Assembly: GCA_017880865.1 (NCBI GenBank)
Contig: JADGRL010000010.1
Span: 1-64,000 of the forward strand
Source: Gallionella sp.
GTDB taxonomy: Bacteria; Pseudomonadota; Gammaproteobacteria; Burkholderiales; Gallionellaceae
Direction of reading: 5' to 3'
DNA: 64,000 bases
The notes under the pieces are model-generated. The model was not told the DNA's origin. It was given only the letters and a program-made list of their open reading frames with translations, and searched no databases. Below are positions 26,808 through 36,173 of this stretch, piece after piece. Both the position numbers and the translations under genes were made by a program. The stretch's first letter is position 1, and the number at the start of each line of letters is the position of its first letter.

Positions 26808-27488
26808 ATGCGCTCAGCAGAACATTTTGGCATATCAACCTGTCTGCGAAAATTGGGCGTTGACTCGATTCGACGCATCATTTTTTTGATGGCAGTCATC
26901 GTTCTGGTCGCCGCCTGTGGCAAAGCAAAAGAGGAGGCTCTTCTTCCTGGCAGCCAGGTTCTGGCGCTAGGCGACAGCCTGACCGAGGGGGCCGGCGTGA
27001 CACCAGATGAAGCTTGGCCCAATCTGCTGGCGAGTCGGACGGGGTGGGTTGTAATCAACGGCGGTGTAAGCGGCGACACGAGCGGCGCTGCCCTGCAGCG
27101 TTTGCCGGCACTTCTTGAGCAATACAATCCTGCTCTGGTATTGGTGGCGCTGGGAGGAAACGACATGCTGCGCCATATTCCCCAGGAAGAAACCATCACG
27201 AATCTGGGACTGATACTCACCCAGATAAAGGCACATGGAGCGAAAGCTGTTTTGCTGGGGACGCCGAAACCGAGCGTTGCACGTGCTGTTTTTCGAAATT
27301 TGTCTGCGCCCGATTTCTACCGAAGAGTGGCCGAAGAGCATCAGGTGCCCTTGATTGAAAACGCGGTGGCCGACGTTCTTTCTGATCCGCTGATGAAGGG
27401 CGATCCTCTGCACCCCAATGTTGCCGGGCACGCGCTATTGTCTAAAAAACTTTTCGATGCCCTGAAGTCAATTGGATATGCCCGCTAG
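26808..27488 (+). CDS. SGNH/GDSL arylesterase, lipoprotein (TesA-like)
   Basis: 226-aa secreted hydrolase with hydrophobic signal and lipobox LVAAC (about residue 37). SGNH motifs: GDSLTEG (Ser), VSGDTS (Gly), GGNDML (Asn), DPLHPNVAGH (Asp and His). Similar to TesA/arylesterase of E. coli and pseudomonads. Substrate specificity is not resolved by sequence. Confidence 0.87.
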   Translation: MRSAEHFGISTCLRKLGVDSIRRIIFLMAVIVLVAACGKAKEEALLPGSQVLALGDSLTEGAGVTPDEAWPNLLASRTGWVVINGGVSGDTSGAALQRLPALLEQYNPALVLVALGGNDMLRHIPQEETITNLGLILTQIKAHGAKAVLLGTPKPSVARAVFRNLSAPDFYRRVAEEHQVPLIENAVADVLSDPLMKGDPLHPNVAGHALLSKKLFDALKSIGYAR

Positions 27489-27536
27489 CTGACGGGATAC
27501 GCGCCCACATGGTTGATGTGACCGTAAATAATTCAG

Positions 27537-27893
27537 TCATAAGATCGCATCGGTTCTGCGCAAGCGTTCAGCGATCACGCGCATCACATGCAAAGCAAAA
27601 TGCGGTGTCTGCTGAATCAGGAAATTGAACCGTTTGCGGTCGATAGGCAAGAGCTTGCAGTCGCTCTTCGCGACGACTGTTGCCGAACGCGCGCCTTCAT
27701 CGATCATCCCCATCTCGCCGATGATCGCGCCCGCTTCCGCAGTCTCAACCGCCCTGTGGTTAACGAGGATCTCGGCCGTGCCCGACATCAGCACGTACAT
27801 CAATTCGCCCGTGTCGCCTTCCTTGAACAAAATCTGTCCCGCATCAAGCGTTTGTAAATCGGTCGCATGACGAAACAACTCTGTCAGATTCAT
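27537..27893 (-). CDS. Cyclic nucleotide-binding domain protein
   Basis: 118-aa protein consisting of a single cNMP-binding (Crp-N type) domain, with ILFKEGDTGELMYVLMSG and the phosphate-binding cassette-like AGAIIGEMGMIDEGARSATVVA. No HTH or effector domain follows. Possibly a regulatory subunit acting through partners. A second stand-alone CNB protein is encoded at 34967-35452. Confidence 0.75.
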   Translation of the reverse strand: MNLTELFRHATDLQTLDAGQILFKEGDTGELMYVLMSGTAEILVNHRAVETAEAGAIIGEMGMIDEGARSATVVAKSDCKLLPIDRKRFNFLIQQTPHFALHVMRVIAERLRRTDAIL

Positions 27894-28199
27894 ACATCAG
27901 CCCTCGTAATTGTTATCGACACCGAGATTCTAATCTGGAATTCGTCTAAACAATATTTTTACAGCGACTGTCAGTCAACACGCGCTATCTGACGGAACTC
28001 TGCGGTCGATTAAAACGTTGCGCTGGTTTCTCGAACAATCCGAACCATGAATTCTTAAATAAACAGGTCTATAGTTGCGCTATGTGCGTTGCCGTACAGT
28101 CACGCCGAAATCATAAGTTCACTATGCGAGACCATGGCAGAAATTTGCATGCGCAAACGACTGCTTTCGAAATACAACGGACTTCAATGGAGGAACATC

Positions 28200-28394
28200 A
28201 TGTCACTCATGGTACCCACAGCAAAGAAAATGCAGAAACCATCTGCCGTTAATCTCATGGCAGCCGGGCAACACGATCAAATTTCCGAGGCCGCCTATTT
28301 CCATGCCGAACATCGCGGTTTCAAGGGTGGTGATCCCGTGGCAGACTGGCTGGCTGCAGAGGCTGAAATCAACGCGGCTCACAAGAAAAGTTAA
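28200..28394 (+). CDS. DUF2934 protein
   Basis: 64-aa protein of the DUF2934 family (ISEAAYFHAEHRGFKGGDPV then DWLAAEAEI). A GGAGGA ribosome binding site precedes ATG 28200; a longer upstream frame is not supported. Function unknown; the same domain forms the C-terminus of the basic protein at 56159-56650. Confidence 0.7.
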   Translation: MSLMVPTAKKMQKPSAVNLMAAGQHDQISEAAYFHAEHRGFKGGDPVADWLAAEAEINAAHKKS

Positions 28395-28408
28395 TCGCTA
28401 CCCCTGAC

Positions 28409-28448
28409 ATCATCGAGACTGCACAACGCGCTGTGCAGTCTTGATGAT
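28409..28448. terminator. Hairpin after the DUF2934 gene
   Basis: Arms ATCATCGAGACTGCACA and TGTGCAGTCTTGATGAT (17 bp, one mismatch) around a 6-base loop, directly after the DUF2934 gene and before the next gene. No T-tract, so a stabilising or bidirectional hairpin is as likely as an intrinsic terminator. Confidence 0.5.
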
Positions 28449-28500
28449 GCTCGCTCCGTTATAAATATGGGCCACCCTCCAGGTACAGATCAAACCGTCC

Positions 28501-29604
28501 ATGAACGATTTTAATATCAAAGAAAAAGCGACCCCAGCCGCAAATGACTGGGGTTCACGCAACCACATCCATACGCTCTTGCTGATCGCGCTGACTGTCG
28601 CAGGGATTTATATCTGTTACCAGTTGACTGCACCATTCATCCCCGTGTTTACCTGGGCCCTGGCGCTAGCCGTTTTGTTTGCGCCACTGTACCGGTGGCT
28701 TGAGCTAAAAGTAAAACATCCCAACCTGACTGCCGCGATCTGCGTTCTGGCGGCCGTTTTGATCGTGGTTGTGCCATTGACATACGTGGCGGAGCGCATA
28801 ATGGGTGAAGCCGTCAGCGGCGCAGAAACCATCAAGACTCTGATCGAGTCGGGAGAATGGAATCGTGTCCTGGATGCCCATCCGCGCATCGCGCCTGTCG
28901 GCCATTGGATCGAACATCAGTTCGATCTGCCGGCAATGATCAATAACGCAGCCTCATGGCTGACCAGCAGCGCCGCTTCATTCGTCCACGGATCGGTGCT
29001 GCAGTTGATCGGCGTTGTGCTGACCTTTTACATGTTTTTTTATTTCCTGCGCGACCGCAGCGTGATGCTCGAGTCGCTTCGGTCCCTGTCGCCGCTCACC
29101 GTGCTAGACATGAATCGAATGTTTGACGGCGTCAGCGACACCGTACATGCGACCGTCTACGGCACGTTTGTCGTCTCTATCGTGCAGGGAACACTGGGCG
29201 GGCTGATGTTCTGGTGGCTGGATTTACCGGCGCCCTTTTTGTGGGGAATTGTGATGGCGCTGCTTGCCGTGGTGCCGGTGCTGGGTGCTTTTATCGTCTG
29301 GATTCCCGCCGCCATCTTTTTGTTTTTGGCTGGCAGCGAAGGCAAAGCCCTACTTCTCACGCTATGGGGCGCGATCGTGGTCGGCGGAATCGACAACCTG
29401 CTCTATCCGATCTTGGTTGGAAGCCGGTTAAAAATTCACACGGTTTTAGCGTTTGTTTCCATTGTCGGCGGGCTGATCGTATTCGGCGCATCCGGCCTGA
29501 TCCTGGGCCCGGTGATATTCACGATCACCCGAATACTTCTGGAAATCTGGAGCAGCCAGAATAAGGCCGAACAAGCAGCAGACAAGGCCGACAATAAATC
29601 ATAA
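28501..29604 (+). CDS. AI-2E family (PerM-like) membrane protein
   Basis: 367-aa protein of the AI-2E/UPF0118 family with eight helices. Seen: GIYICYQLTAPFIPVFTWA at the start, and the late helices LWGAIVVGGIDNLLYPILVG and VSIVGGLIVFGASGLILGPV that define the family. Members export autoinducer-2 or act as sodium/proton antiporters; the role here is open. Confidence 0.85.
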   Translation: MNDFNIKEKATPAANDWGSRNHIHTLLLIALTVAGIYICYQLTAPFIPVFTWALALAVLFAPLYRWLELKVKHPNLTAAICVLAAVLIVVVPLTYVAERIMGEAVSGAETIKTLIESGEWNRVLDAHPRIAPVGHWIEHQFDLPAMINNAASWLTSSAASFVHGSVLQLIGVVLTFYMFFYFLRDRSVMLESLRSLSPLTVLDMNRMFDGVSDTVHATVYGTFVVSIVQGTLGGLMFWWLDLPAPFLWGIVMALLAVVPVLGAFIVWIPAAIFLFLAGSEGKALLLTLWGAIVVGGIDNLLYPILVGSRLKIHTVLAFVSIVGGLIVFGASGLILGPVIFTITRILLEIWSSQNKAEQAADKADNKS

Positions 29605-29612
29605 GGCCGCAG

Positions 29613-31130
29613 TCAGATAGTTTTCGTATCCTGTGTAGACGCCAGCGCTTGCAACACCGCCTTGAGCAACTGCCAGCAACGCGCGACCGATTCTATTTCG
29701 ACGCTCTCGCCGGGCGCGTGCGCGCCGCGTATGTCGGGGCCGAACGAGATCATGTCCAGATGCGGATGGCTCGCTGCGAGCAACCCGCATTCCAGTCCGG
29801 CGTGAATCACCTGCAATCCGGCGGGGGACCCGAATTGCGTGGCATACACCCGCTGGCACAGCGCGAGCAAACCGGATGACGGGTTAGGCGTCCAGCCCGG
29901 ATATGCGCCGTCTTTCCAAGCCTGCAAACCGTGGGCTGCGGCATAAGAGACCAGCTTGTCGGCCAGCGCATCGGCGCGGGCATCCTGCAGCGAGCGCACC
30001 TTGAACGTCGCCTTGAAAACGCCGTGCTCAAGTGCTGCCACGCCGAGGTTGGATGAAGTGTCGGTCACGCCGGGAAAATCATCGCTGACGCGCGCGACAC
30101 CGTTCACGGTGCTGTCGAGAAAGGCGAGCAGACGCGGCTGTTCGGCGTGCGCAATGGCTGTATCCGGCATCGTGTCGTAATGCTGGCACGCGAACGACAC
30201 GTGAGCATCCGCCCCCGAAAATCTTTCCTGCCAGGCCTGATGCCGATGCCGCACCCACGCATCAATATTCGACGCCATATCAACGGGCAGCGCACACATT
30301 GCGTACGCCTCGCGCGGAATCGCGTTGCGCGCCGTGCCGCCATTCAATGCAATCAGGCGCACGTCGGTATGCGAACACAGATCGCGCAGCGCCTCTGCCA
30401 GCAGCTTGATCGCATTGCCGCGCCCGAGATGGATGTCGATGCCGGAATGGCCGCCTCTCAATCCGGACACATCGAAGCGCAGCAGCGCAAAGTTCGGCGG
30501 CAATTTTTCCTGCGCGAAATCGTGGCTCACCTCCACATCCACGCCACAGGCGCAGCCCAGATAGAAATGTCCCCACTCCTCGGTGTCCAGATTGATCAGC
30601 GTCTTGCCGTGCAACGTGCCGGGTGCCAGATGGCGTGCGCCGTCCATGCCGGATTCCTCGTTGACGGTCAGCAGCACTTCCAATGGCGGGTGGATCAGAT
30701 TGGGTTCTTCCAGCGCGGCCAGCGCGAGCGCGACGCCGATGCCGTTGTCCGCGCCCAGCGTGGTGTCCTCGGCGATGACCCAGCCGTCGCGCACTACAAC
30801 GCGGATAGCATCGCGCTCGAAATCGTGCGAGGTTCCGGTGTTGGCTTGGCACACCATGTCGAGATGGCCTTGCAGGATCACGCCAGGCTGCGCTTCGCAA
30901 CCCGCACTGGCGGGCTTGCTTAAAATCAGGTTGCCCGCGCCATCGACCACGGCAGCAATGCCGCGCGCTTGCGCCCACTCGATCAGATGTGCTATCAGCG
31001 CAGCTTCATGCCGAGAGGGGCGCGGGATTTCGCACAGCGTCTCGAAGTGCGCCCAGACGGATTGAGGTTGGAGATTTTTCAAAGGGGGGGAGTGATGGTA
31101 GCGGTTCAAGAAAAATTTGATGTTGACCAC
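29613..31130 (-). CDS. pepD: PepD, cytosolic dipeptidase (M20)
   Basis: 505-aa zinc aminoacyl-histidine dipeptidase, slightly longer than E. coli PepD. Metal and catalytic motifs: ILQGHLDMVCQ (His, Asp), GADNGIGVA (bridging Asp), VNEESGMDGA (Glu pair), NLDTEEWG (Asp) and VIHAGLECGLL near the C-terminus (His, Glu). GTG 31130 is the only early start; an internal TTG at 31082 is possible. Co-directional with the methyltransferase gene 8 bp upstream. Confidence 0.9.
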   Translation of the reverse strand: MVNIKFFLNRYHHSPPLKNLQPQSVWAHFETLCEIPRPSRHEAALIAHLIEWAQARGIAAVVDGAGNLILSKPASAGCEAQPGVILQGHLDMVCQANTGTSHDFERDAIRVVVRDGWVIAEDTTLGADNGIGVALALAALEEPNLIHPPLEVLLTVNEESGMDGARHLAPGTLHGKTLINLDTEEWGHFYLGCACGVDVEVSHDFAQEKLPPNFALLRFDVSGLRGGHSGIDIHLGRGNAIKLLAEALRDLCSHTDVRLIALNGGTARNAIPREAYAMCALPVDMASNIDAWVRHRHQAWQERFSGADAHVSFACQHYDTMPDTAIAHAEQPRLLAFLDSTVNGVARVSDDFPGVTDTSSNLGVAALEHGVFKATFKVRSLQDARADALADKLVSYAAAHGLQAWKDGAYPGWTPNPSSGLLALCQRVYATQFGSPAGLQVIHAGLECGLLAASHPHLDMISFGPDIRGAHAPGESVEIESVARCWQLLKAVLQALASTQDTKTI

Positions 31131-31138
31131 ATTAGCGG

Positions 31139-31945
31139 TCAGACCTTGATGGCCCGTGTCAGCAGGTACTCGTGACGGACGACATTGTCGTGCAGATACT
31201 CGCCCAGCACTTCATCCATTTCATTTCGCCACGCTGCAAGCCTTGCGGGGTCTTGCTGCAGCGCCTGCACAGTGCGGACGAAAGGGCCCGCCTTGGCTTC
31301 CTGAAACAGACGAAAATGTTTTGGGCTGAGCGCCGGGATAGCCATGATGCCCCGTTCCATGTGCAGGCCTTTCACGCTGCCTCCAAGCCGTTGCCGCACG
31401 ACGCCGACATCGCCCCACTGAATCGGCGAGGCAACGCCCGGCGGCGGCAGAACATACTTCGCGATCAGGCTGAACTGGCGGCCGATCAACTGCTCGCCGG
31501 GCCAGGTGGCGAAGGCGAGGGTGCCGCCGGGTTTGAGCACGCGCAGCATCTCAGCTACCGCAACCTCGGGCCGGGGCGCAAACATATGCCCAAACTGGCT
31601 CAAAACGACATCGAAACAGTCATCCGGGAAAGGCAGCGCTTCGGCATCTCCTTCATGCCAAGCAATATCGTTAAGATCGGCCAGCGCGGCGCTTGCCCGC
31701 GCCTGTGCGAGTAGCGCAGGAGTCAGGTCGAGTCCGGTCACCTTCGCGCCGATACGCCGCGCGGTGATCGCAACCACGCCGGTGCCCGTCCCTACATCCA
31801 GCACAGCCGATCCGCCCGTCACCCCGGCATAGCGCACCAGATGTCCGGCCACCGGTGTCGTGAACACGGCCATGTCGCCGAAATTCCCCAGCGTCCAGGT
31901 TTCACGTTGCCGGGCTTTGAATTGCTCAAATGGATCAGTGTTCAT
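31139..31945 (-). CDS. SAM-dependent class I methyltransferase
   Basis: 268-aa methyltransferase of the UbiE/type-11 group with SAM motif VLDVGTGTGVVAITARRIG, the acidic TGLDLTP, GDAEALPFPDDCFDVVLSQFGHMF and LRVLKPGGTLAFATW. Likely a small-molecule methylase, substrate unknown. Possibly in operon with pepD. Confidence 0.8.
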   Translation of the reverse strand: MNTDPFEQFKARQRETWTLGNFGDMAVFTTPVAGHLVRYAGVTGGSAVLDVGTGTGVVAITARRIGAKVTGLDLTPALLAQARASAALADLNDIAWHEGDAEALPFPDDCFDVVLSQFGHMFAPRPEVAVAEMLRVLKPGGTLAFATWPGEQLIGRQFSLIAKYVLPPPGVASPIQWGDVGVVRQRLGGSVKGLHMERGIMAIPALSPKHFRLFQEAKAGPFVRTVQALQQDPARLAAWRNEMDEVLGEYLHDNVVRHEYLLTRAIKV

Positions 31946-32045
31946 GTTTATCTCCCTGGAAGAGCAAATTAAAAAATCGGGCGAAGGACACGATATTTTG
32001 CAGCGGTAAAATTATCGCGATGCCATCATCCGATTACTCCGTTTG

Positions 32046-32894
32046 TTAATGAGTTGCGGCTTGTTGCGGCTTGCACATCGTATTGATTTCATCCAATGCA
32101 TTTTTCAGCCTTGCTGCATCGTCTGATGAATTGACGATCAGCAGTATCCTGATTTTATCCGTGGCCACCGTGCTCCATCCCGTATCTTTCGGATATCCAT
32201 ACTCATCGGCAATCCACAAATCATCACGAGGCGTACCCCAGTATGCAGACGGCCCATGGGATGTATATTTTGTATAGTTACCCCCTCTTAGATTAAGAAC
32301 CGATATCGAAATAGGATTGCCGCCCTTGCTCTTCGGCTCCTCAAAATAGACGGCTGCCGCACTCAGATCGCCCCCTTTGGAAGTTATTTTTCCCAATAAG
32401 CCGAATTCATCCCGATTGATATTCTGGAAATCAATCACGGCGTTGATCTTGAAGTCCTTCCATACGGAATAGGCATTGCCGTATTGGATGTGTAAATTCT
32501 CGTCAACAACCAACCGGCATCCGTCAAATTTTGCAGTTCTTTCTATGCCTTCAGGGTTCCTGTTCGATGGGGTCGCTGTTCCAACAGGCTTGGCCAACAA
32601 ATCAACGATCAATTGCTGGGTTGCTTCGAGTTTTGAATGGCCAGTAGCATCACTGGGGTGTGATTGATTTTCGGAAGACTTCACGTCAGCGGGCTTGAGC
32701 GAGGCGCCGGAAGCAGGAGCAGTCGCTGCGTTGACGGGCGCGCCCCCTTCAATCCTGCAAGCCTCGGCAGGGAGCTGAACCACCGTCCCGCCCTTGAGCC
32801 TGCAATCGATCACGATATCCGCCGCATGGGCTGCGCCGAGCGGCGCGAGGGCCAGCGCTATCCAGATAGCGGGGCGCAACATTTTCGTTATCAT
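32046..32894 (-). CDS. Hypothetical periplasmic protein
   Basis: 282-aa protein with a Sec signal peptide (MLRPAIWIALALAPLGAAHAA, cleavage after AHA) and a conserved-looking C-terminal domain rich in aromatic residues. An alanine/serine-rich linker lies at about 55-90. No family recognised. ATG 32894 overlaps nothing and is preceded by AAGGAG. Confidence 0.6.
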   Translation of the reverse strand: MITKMLRPAIWIALALAPLGAAHAADIVIDCRLKGGTVVQLPAEACRIEGGAPVNAATAPASGASLKPADVKSSENQSHPSDATGHSKLEATQQLIVDLLAKPVGTATPSNRNPEGIERTAKFDGCRLVVDENLHIQYGNAYSVWKDFKINAVIDFQNINRDEFGLLGKITSKGGDLSAAAVYFEEPKSKGGNPISISVLNLRGGNYTKYTSHGPSAYWGTPRDDLWIADEYGYPKDTGWSTVATDKIRILLIVNSSDDAARLKNALDEINTMCKPQQAATH

Positions 32895-33036
32895 GCTTGA
32901 TCTCCTTGAGTTGTTTTGAGTCTGGCTTCATCGATTCAGGCCGCACCCGAATTGGGCCTGCCGCATCCGGGCGCATCGTAGCAGATGGCAACCTGCCCGA
33001 ATTGATCCGCTTCATTTTTATCGTGGCATCCTGAAA

Positions 33037-33741
33037 TTATTTCGAACTAATCCCTTTTAATTCGGCTGCAACAAGGTGGCGAATCATGTAGACGAGATAG
33101 AGCGAGAGAGCGGCTGCGAAGAAGCACCAGACAGAGACATAGGCATAACTATAGGCCTCGGATGCCAACACCACGGACACGACGATCAGAGCCCCGAATA
33201 TCCTGATCAGCTTGTGGCTGGAGAAGAGCAGCGGCACCAGGATAGTCAGCGCATAGAGCGCAGCTGGCGTGATCGGTATGTGGATGGGGCTGCGATAGGG
33301 GACGGAAAATTGGTAGAGGATGGAATTTTCTCGCACCGCAACCGACATCCATTCGGGATTGAACAGCATGACAGAATAGACCAGCGTACCTGAGAAGGCG
33401 CCGAAAATGGCGCAGCCGGCAAAGACCCTCTTGCGTATCTTGCCTATCATGTTGGACTTCTCGGGCTCGACAAGGTAGCTGCACAGCGGGAACCACCACA
33501 ACCATAGAAAATGCGAGAAGAAGTGAAACCCCAGCGCAAAGGGCACCACGGCACTGGCATCACCCGCATCGAGCTCCTGCCATACCCGTCCCTCGAATGC
33601 CTGCTGGATGCCAAAGAAGATTGGTACCAGCGCCCACATCCAGTATGGGGGATGCAGCCGACGGGCCTGCTGGACGGCATACACACCAGCGCTCACCAGC
33701 ACGGCAGCGGCGCTATAGCTAACAGTTGCGGAAAAGCACAT
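33037..33741 (-). CDS. DUF6629-like membrane protein
   Basis: 234-aa protein with about seven helices, starting MCFSATVSYSAAAVLVSAGVY, the conserved start of a family of uncharacterised membrane proteins. FEGRVWQELD and FFSHFLWLWWFPL are further family-like stretches. Function unknown. Confidence 0.6.
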   Translation of the reverse strand: MCFSATVSYSAAAVLVSAGVYAVQQARRLHPPYWMWALVPIFFGIQQAFEGRVWQELDAGDASAVVPFALGFHFFSHFLWLWWFPLCSYLVEPEKSNMIGKIRKRVFAGCAIFGAFSGTLVYSVMLFNPEWMSVAVRENSILYQFSVPYRSPIHIPITPAALYALTILVPLLFSSHKLIRIFGALIVVSVVLASEAYSYAYVSVWCFFAAALSLYLVYMIRHLVAAELKGISSK

Positions 33742-33766
33742 TGAATAAAAGTGTCTCGTGTAATTA

Positions 33767-33883
33767 TTATGCGGGCAGGTTGGCTTTTGTCCTTAACAGC
33801 CTGACCAGTTCATCGAACAACGCCAGAGCCAATGCGACGACGAGTTCAATATAAGTCCATTGGGTAGCGTATTTGAATGTCAT
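33767..33883 (-). CDS. Small 38-aa membrane-type protein
   Basis: A 39-codon ORF starting MTFKYATQWTYIELVVALAL with a basic end (RLLRTKANLPA). It has one hydrophobic amphipathic helix and is preceded by a good ribosome binding site (GAGAGGA, 7 bp spacing). It lies just upstream of the DUF6629-like gene on the same strand, so it may be co-transcribed. Not recognised. Confidence 0.5.
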   Translation of the reverse strand: MTFKYATQWTYIELVVALALALFDELVRLLRTKANLPA

Positions 33884-34032
33884 ATACAGGTCCTCTCTCT
33901 ATACGGGTTAGCTCATGCCGCCCCCATTAATTGGATTGAATCAGGAAACCGTGGTCTGTCCCTGATGGTTCGATGGTTCAAGAAACGATTGCGATGCTGA
34001 CCTCCGCAGCTCCAGAGCGCCGCGCTCACACA

Positions 34033-34797
34033 TCAGGGCATCTCGTAACCGAAGCTGCGCATAATCACGGCCGCTTTCGGGCTCTTTAGAAAAACGAGGA
34101 ATGCCTGCGCCGCATCCCGATCTTTTGCACCGGACAGCAGCACCGCGCTCTGCCGGATAGGTTTGTGCAGTTCGGACGGCACCAGCCACCACGACCCCTG
34201 CGTCACACGACCGTCGCTCATGACCTGCGACAGCGCGATGAAAGCCAGGTCGGCTTGTTCTGTGGCCGCCAATTGATAGGTCAGCGCAACGTTCTCGCCC
34301 TTCACCAGCTTTTCCTGTATCGCATTCCACATCGTCAATTTTTCCAGCGTCTCCTTCGCCGCGATGCCATAGGGCGCGAATCTGGGATTGGCAATAGCCA
34401 GCTTGTTGTAACTGCCGTTGCGCAACACCGCACCCTTGTCATCCACCAGTCCGGGCTGCGCGCTCCACAACACCAGCGTGCCCACGGCATAGACAAAGCG
34501 TGAACCGCCGACCACCAGCCCTTCCTGCGTCATGCGCTTCGGAATCTCATCGTCCGCCGACAGGAACACATCGAACGGTGCCCCGCCTGCGATCTGCGTA
34601 TAAAACTTGCCGCTCGCCCCGAAGCTGGCTTTCACCGTATGCCCGCTCTGCTGCTGGAACAAGGCTGCGATGCGCTCCATCGGTGCCGCGAAATTGGACG
34701 CCACGGCAACGCGCACTTCACCGGCGCACACAGGCGCACTCATCAGACCGAACACCACGACGACTGCGACGACATGGCCGCGCAATGCTGGGATCAT
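34033..34797 (-). CDS. modA: Molybdate-binding protein ModA-like
   Basis: 254-aa periplasmic binding protein with signal peptide (VVAVVVVFGLMSAPVCA) and ModA motifs: AVASNFAAPMERIAALF, ASFGASGKFYTQIAGGAPFDVFLSADD (given in order), and VKGENVALTYQLAATEQADLAFI. ATG 34797 has GAGGTG upstream. No modB or modC adjoins, so it is an orphan whose permease lies elsewhere. Confidence 0.85.
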   Translation of the reverse strand: MIPALRGHVVAVVVVFGLMSAPVCAGEVRVAVASNFAAPMERIAALFQQQSGHTVKASFGASGKFYTQIAGGAPFDVFLSADDEIPKRMTQEGLVVGGSRFVYAVGTLVLWSAQPGLVDDKGAVLRNGSYNKLAIANPRFAPYGIAAKETLEKLTMWNAIQEKLVKGENVALTYQLAATEQADLAFIALSQVMSDGRVTQGSWWLVPSELHKPIRQSAVLLSGAKDRDAAQAFLVFLKSPKAAVIMRSFGYEMP

Positions 34798-34875
34798 CAA
34801 CAACACCTCACTGAAATAAGTGCAATGATAACAAGCTCGGCGAAGCACAAGGCAAATTATCCGGACAATCAGGTT

Positions 34876-34923
34876 TAGCCACTGCGCTAACGCACCAAAG
34901 AACGGCGCCTAGCGTCTGGTTAT
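34876..34923 (+). repeat. Palindromic element, copy 1
   Basis: Core from TAGCC to GGTTAT, in the gap between modA and the CNB gene. Middle stem GCGCT / AGCGT, upper part GCACC...GGCGC, A-rich loop (AAAGAA). The most diverged recognisable copy upstream of 37 kb. Confidence 0.55.
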
Positions 34924-34966
34924 CAGAGTGGAAAAAATCGTCGGGCTGACCCCATCGACCGTCTTT

Positions 34967-35452
34967 TCAATACCGCCCCTGCGTCTTGGTGATGTAATTG
35001 GTAAGCTGCTCGGTCTCCTGATTCATCCGCGACAGGTTGGCGTGCGTCACGCGGAACAGCGCGCGCATCACCTTGAAAGCCGCGCGCGGGTGGATCACCA
35101 GCAATGATTCGAAATCTTCCGGGGTCAGGGTGTAGACCGTGGCATCGCCCACCGCACGCAGCGTCGCCCTGCGCGGCAACTGCTCAACGAAAGCGCGGGT
35201 ACCGGCGCACTCACCCTCTTTCATCGTGTAAACCATTTGCTCCACGCCTTCGGAATTTTTGCTGATGACGGTAAGCTTGCCAGTGGCAAGAACGAACAGG
35301 GTCTGGTCGGCATCGCCTTCCTTCACGAGATATTCGCCGTCCTTCAAATGACGCACGCCCATTTTTGCGGCCAGAAGACGGGCCATCTCTTCGGTGAGCT
35401 CGGTTCCCACCGCTGAATTACGAACCAGTTTGTAGTCTGCGACTTCGCTCAT
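34967..35452 (-). CDS. Cyclic nucleotide-binding domain protein
   Basis: 161-aa protein built around one CNB domain (residues about 25-135: LKDGEYLVKEGDADQTLFVLA, then EGECAGTRAFVEQLPRRATLRAV) with N- and C-terminal helices. No DNA-binding or catalytic domain. Its neighbour downstream on the same strand context is a CheY-like regulator, so a signalling role is plausible. Confidence 0.75.
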   Translation of the reverse strand: MSEVADYKLVRNSAVGTELTEEMARLLAAKMGVRHLKDGEYLVKEGDADQTLFVLATGKLTVISKNSEGVEQMVYTMKEGECAGTRAFVEQLPRRATLRAVGDATVYTLTPEDFESLLVIHPRAAFKVMRALFRVTHANLSRMNQETEQLTNYITKTQGRY

Positions 35453-35600
35453 GATCCAACTTCTCCTATCAGTATTAATCGGTGAAACAGATGGTACGTC
35501 ATTTCAATATCCGTCAGAAAAACTATTGCGATGCTGAACACATTAGCTGCTGATCAATGGAGTCTGACCCCATCGATTCATGTATTTTTGATTGCGGAAA

Positions 35601-35969
35601 TTAATTTAACAGTTTCTTGACGACTTCGAGCAACCTGTCCGGATTGAACGGCTTGACCAGCCATCCGTTGGCCCCAGCCTCCTTGCCACGCATTTTCATT
35701 GAATCGCTGCCTTCCGTGGTCAACATCAGTATCGGCGTCGAGCCATACTTCGGGTGGCCGCGCAGCGTATTAACCAGAGTTAATCCATCCATGTTGGGCA
35801 TGTTCTGGTCGGACAGCACCAGATCAATATTATCGTGCGCATTCGCCTGGGCTAACCCCTCTATGCCATCGGCCGCCTCAATGACCACATAGCCTTCTGT
35901 TTGAAAGGTGTATGCAACCATTTGCCTGATGGAAGCAGAATCATCAACAACCAGAATAGTCTTCGTCAT
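35601..35969 (-). CDS. CheY-like response regulator
   Basis: 122-aa single receiver domain. Acidic pair VVDDSAS (residues 7-8), phosphoacceptor Asp in LVLSDQNMPNMDG (about 55), MLTTEG threonine, and WLVKPFNPD lysine (about 105) are all present. ATG 35969 follows GGAG. Related to chemotaxis-type CheY regulators, but no chemotaxis genes are nearby. Confidence 0.85.
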   Translation of the reverse strand: MTKTILVVDDSASIRQMVAYTFQTEGYVVIEAADGIEGLAQANAHDNIDLVLSDQNMPNMDGLTLVNTLRGHPKYGSTPILMLTTEGSDSMKMRGKEAGANGWLVKPFNPDRLLEVVKKLLN

Positions 35970-36173
35970 TCTCACACTCCGTTATAAAAGGGGTTGGTTC
36001 CGGCCCTATCCGTGAACAGATAAAGACAACGGCCGTCATTTAAATGGGAGCCCCATAAACCTGACCGGTACGCATAGTGAAACCAGGCACCATAAAATTC
36101 AACGGCACGCAGACAAGCGGAAGTGACAACTGACGAACGGCAGGATTGTGTTGTGATAAGGCAAGACTTGACT

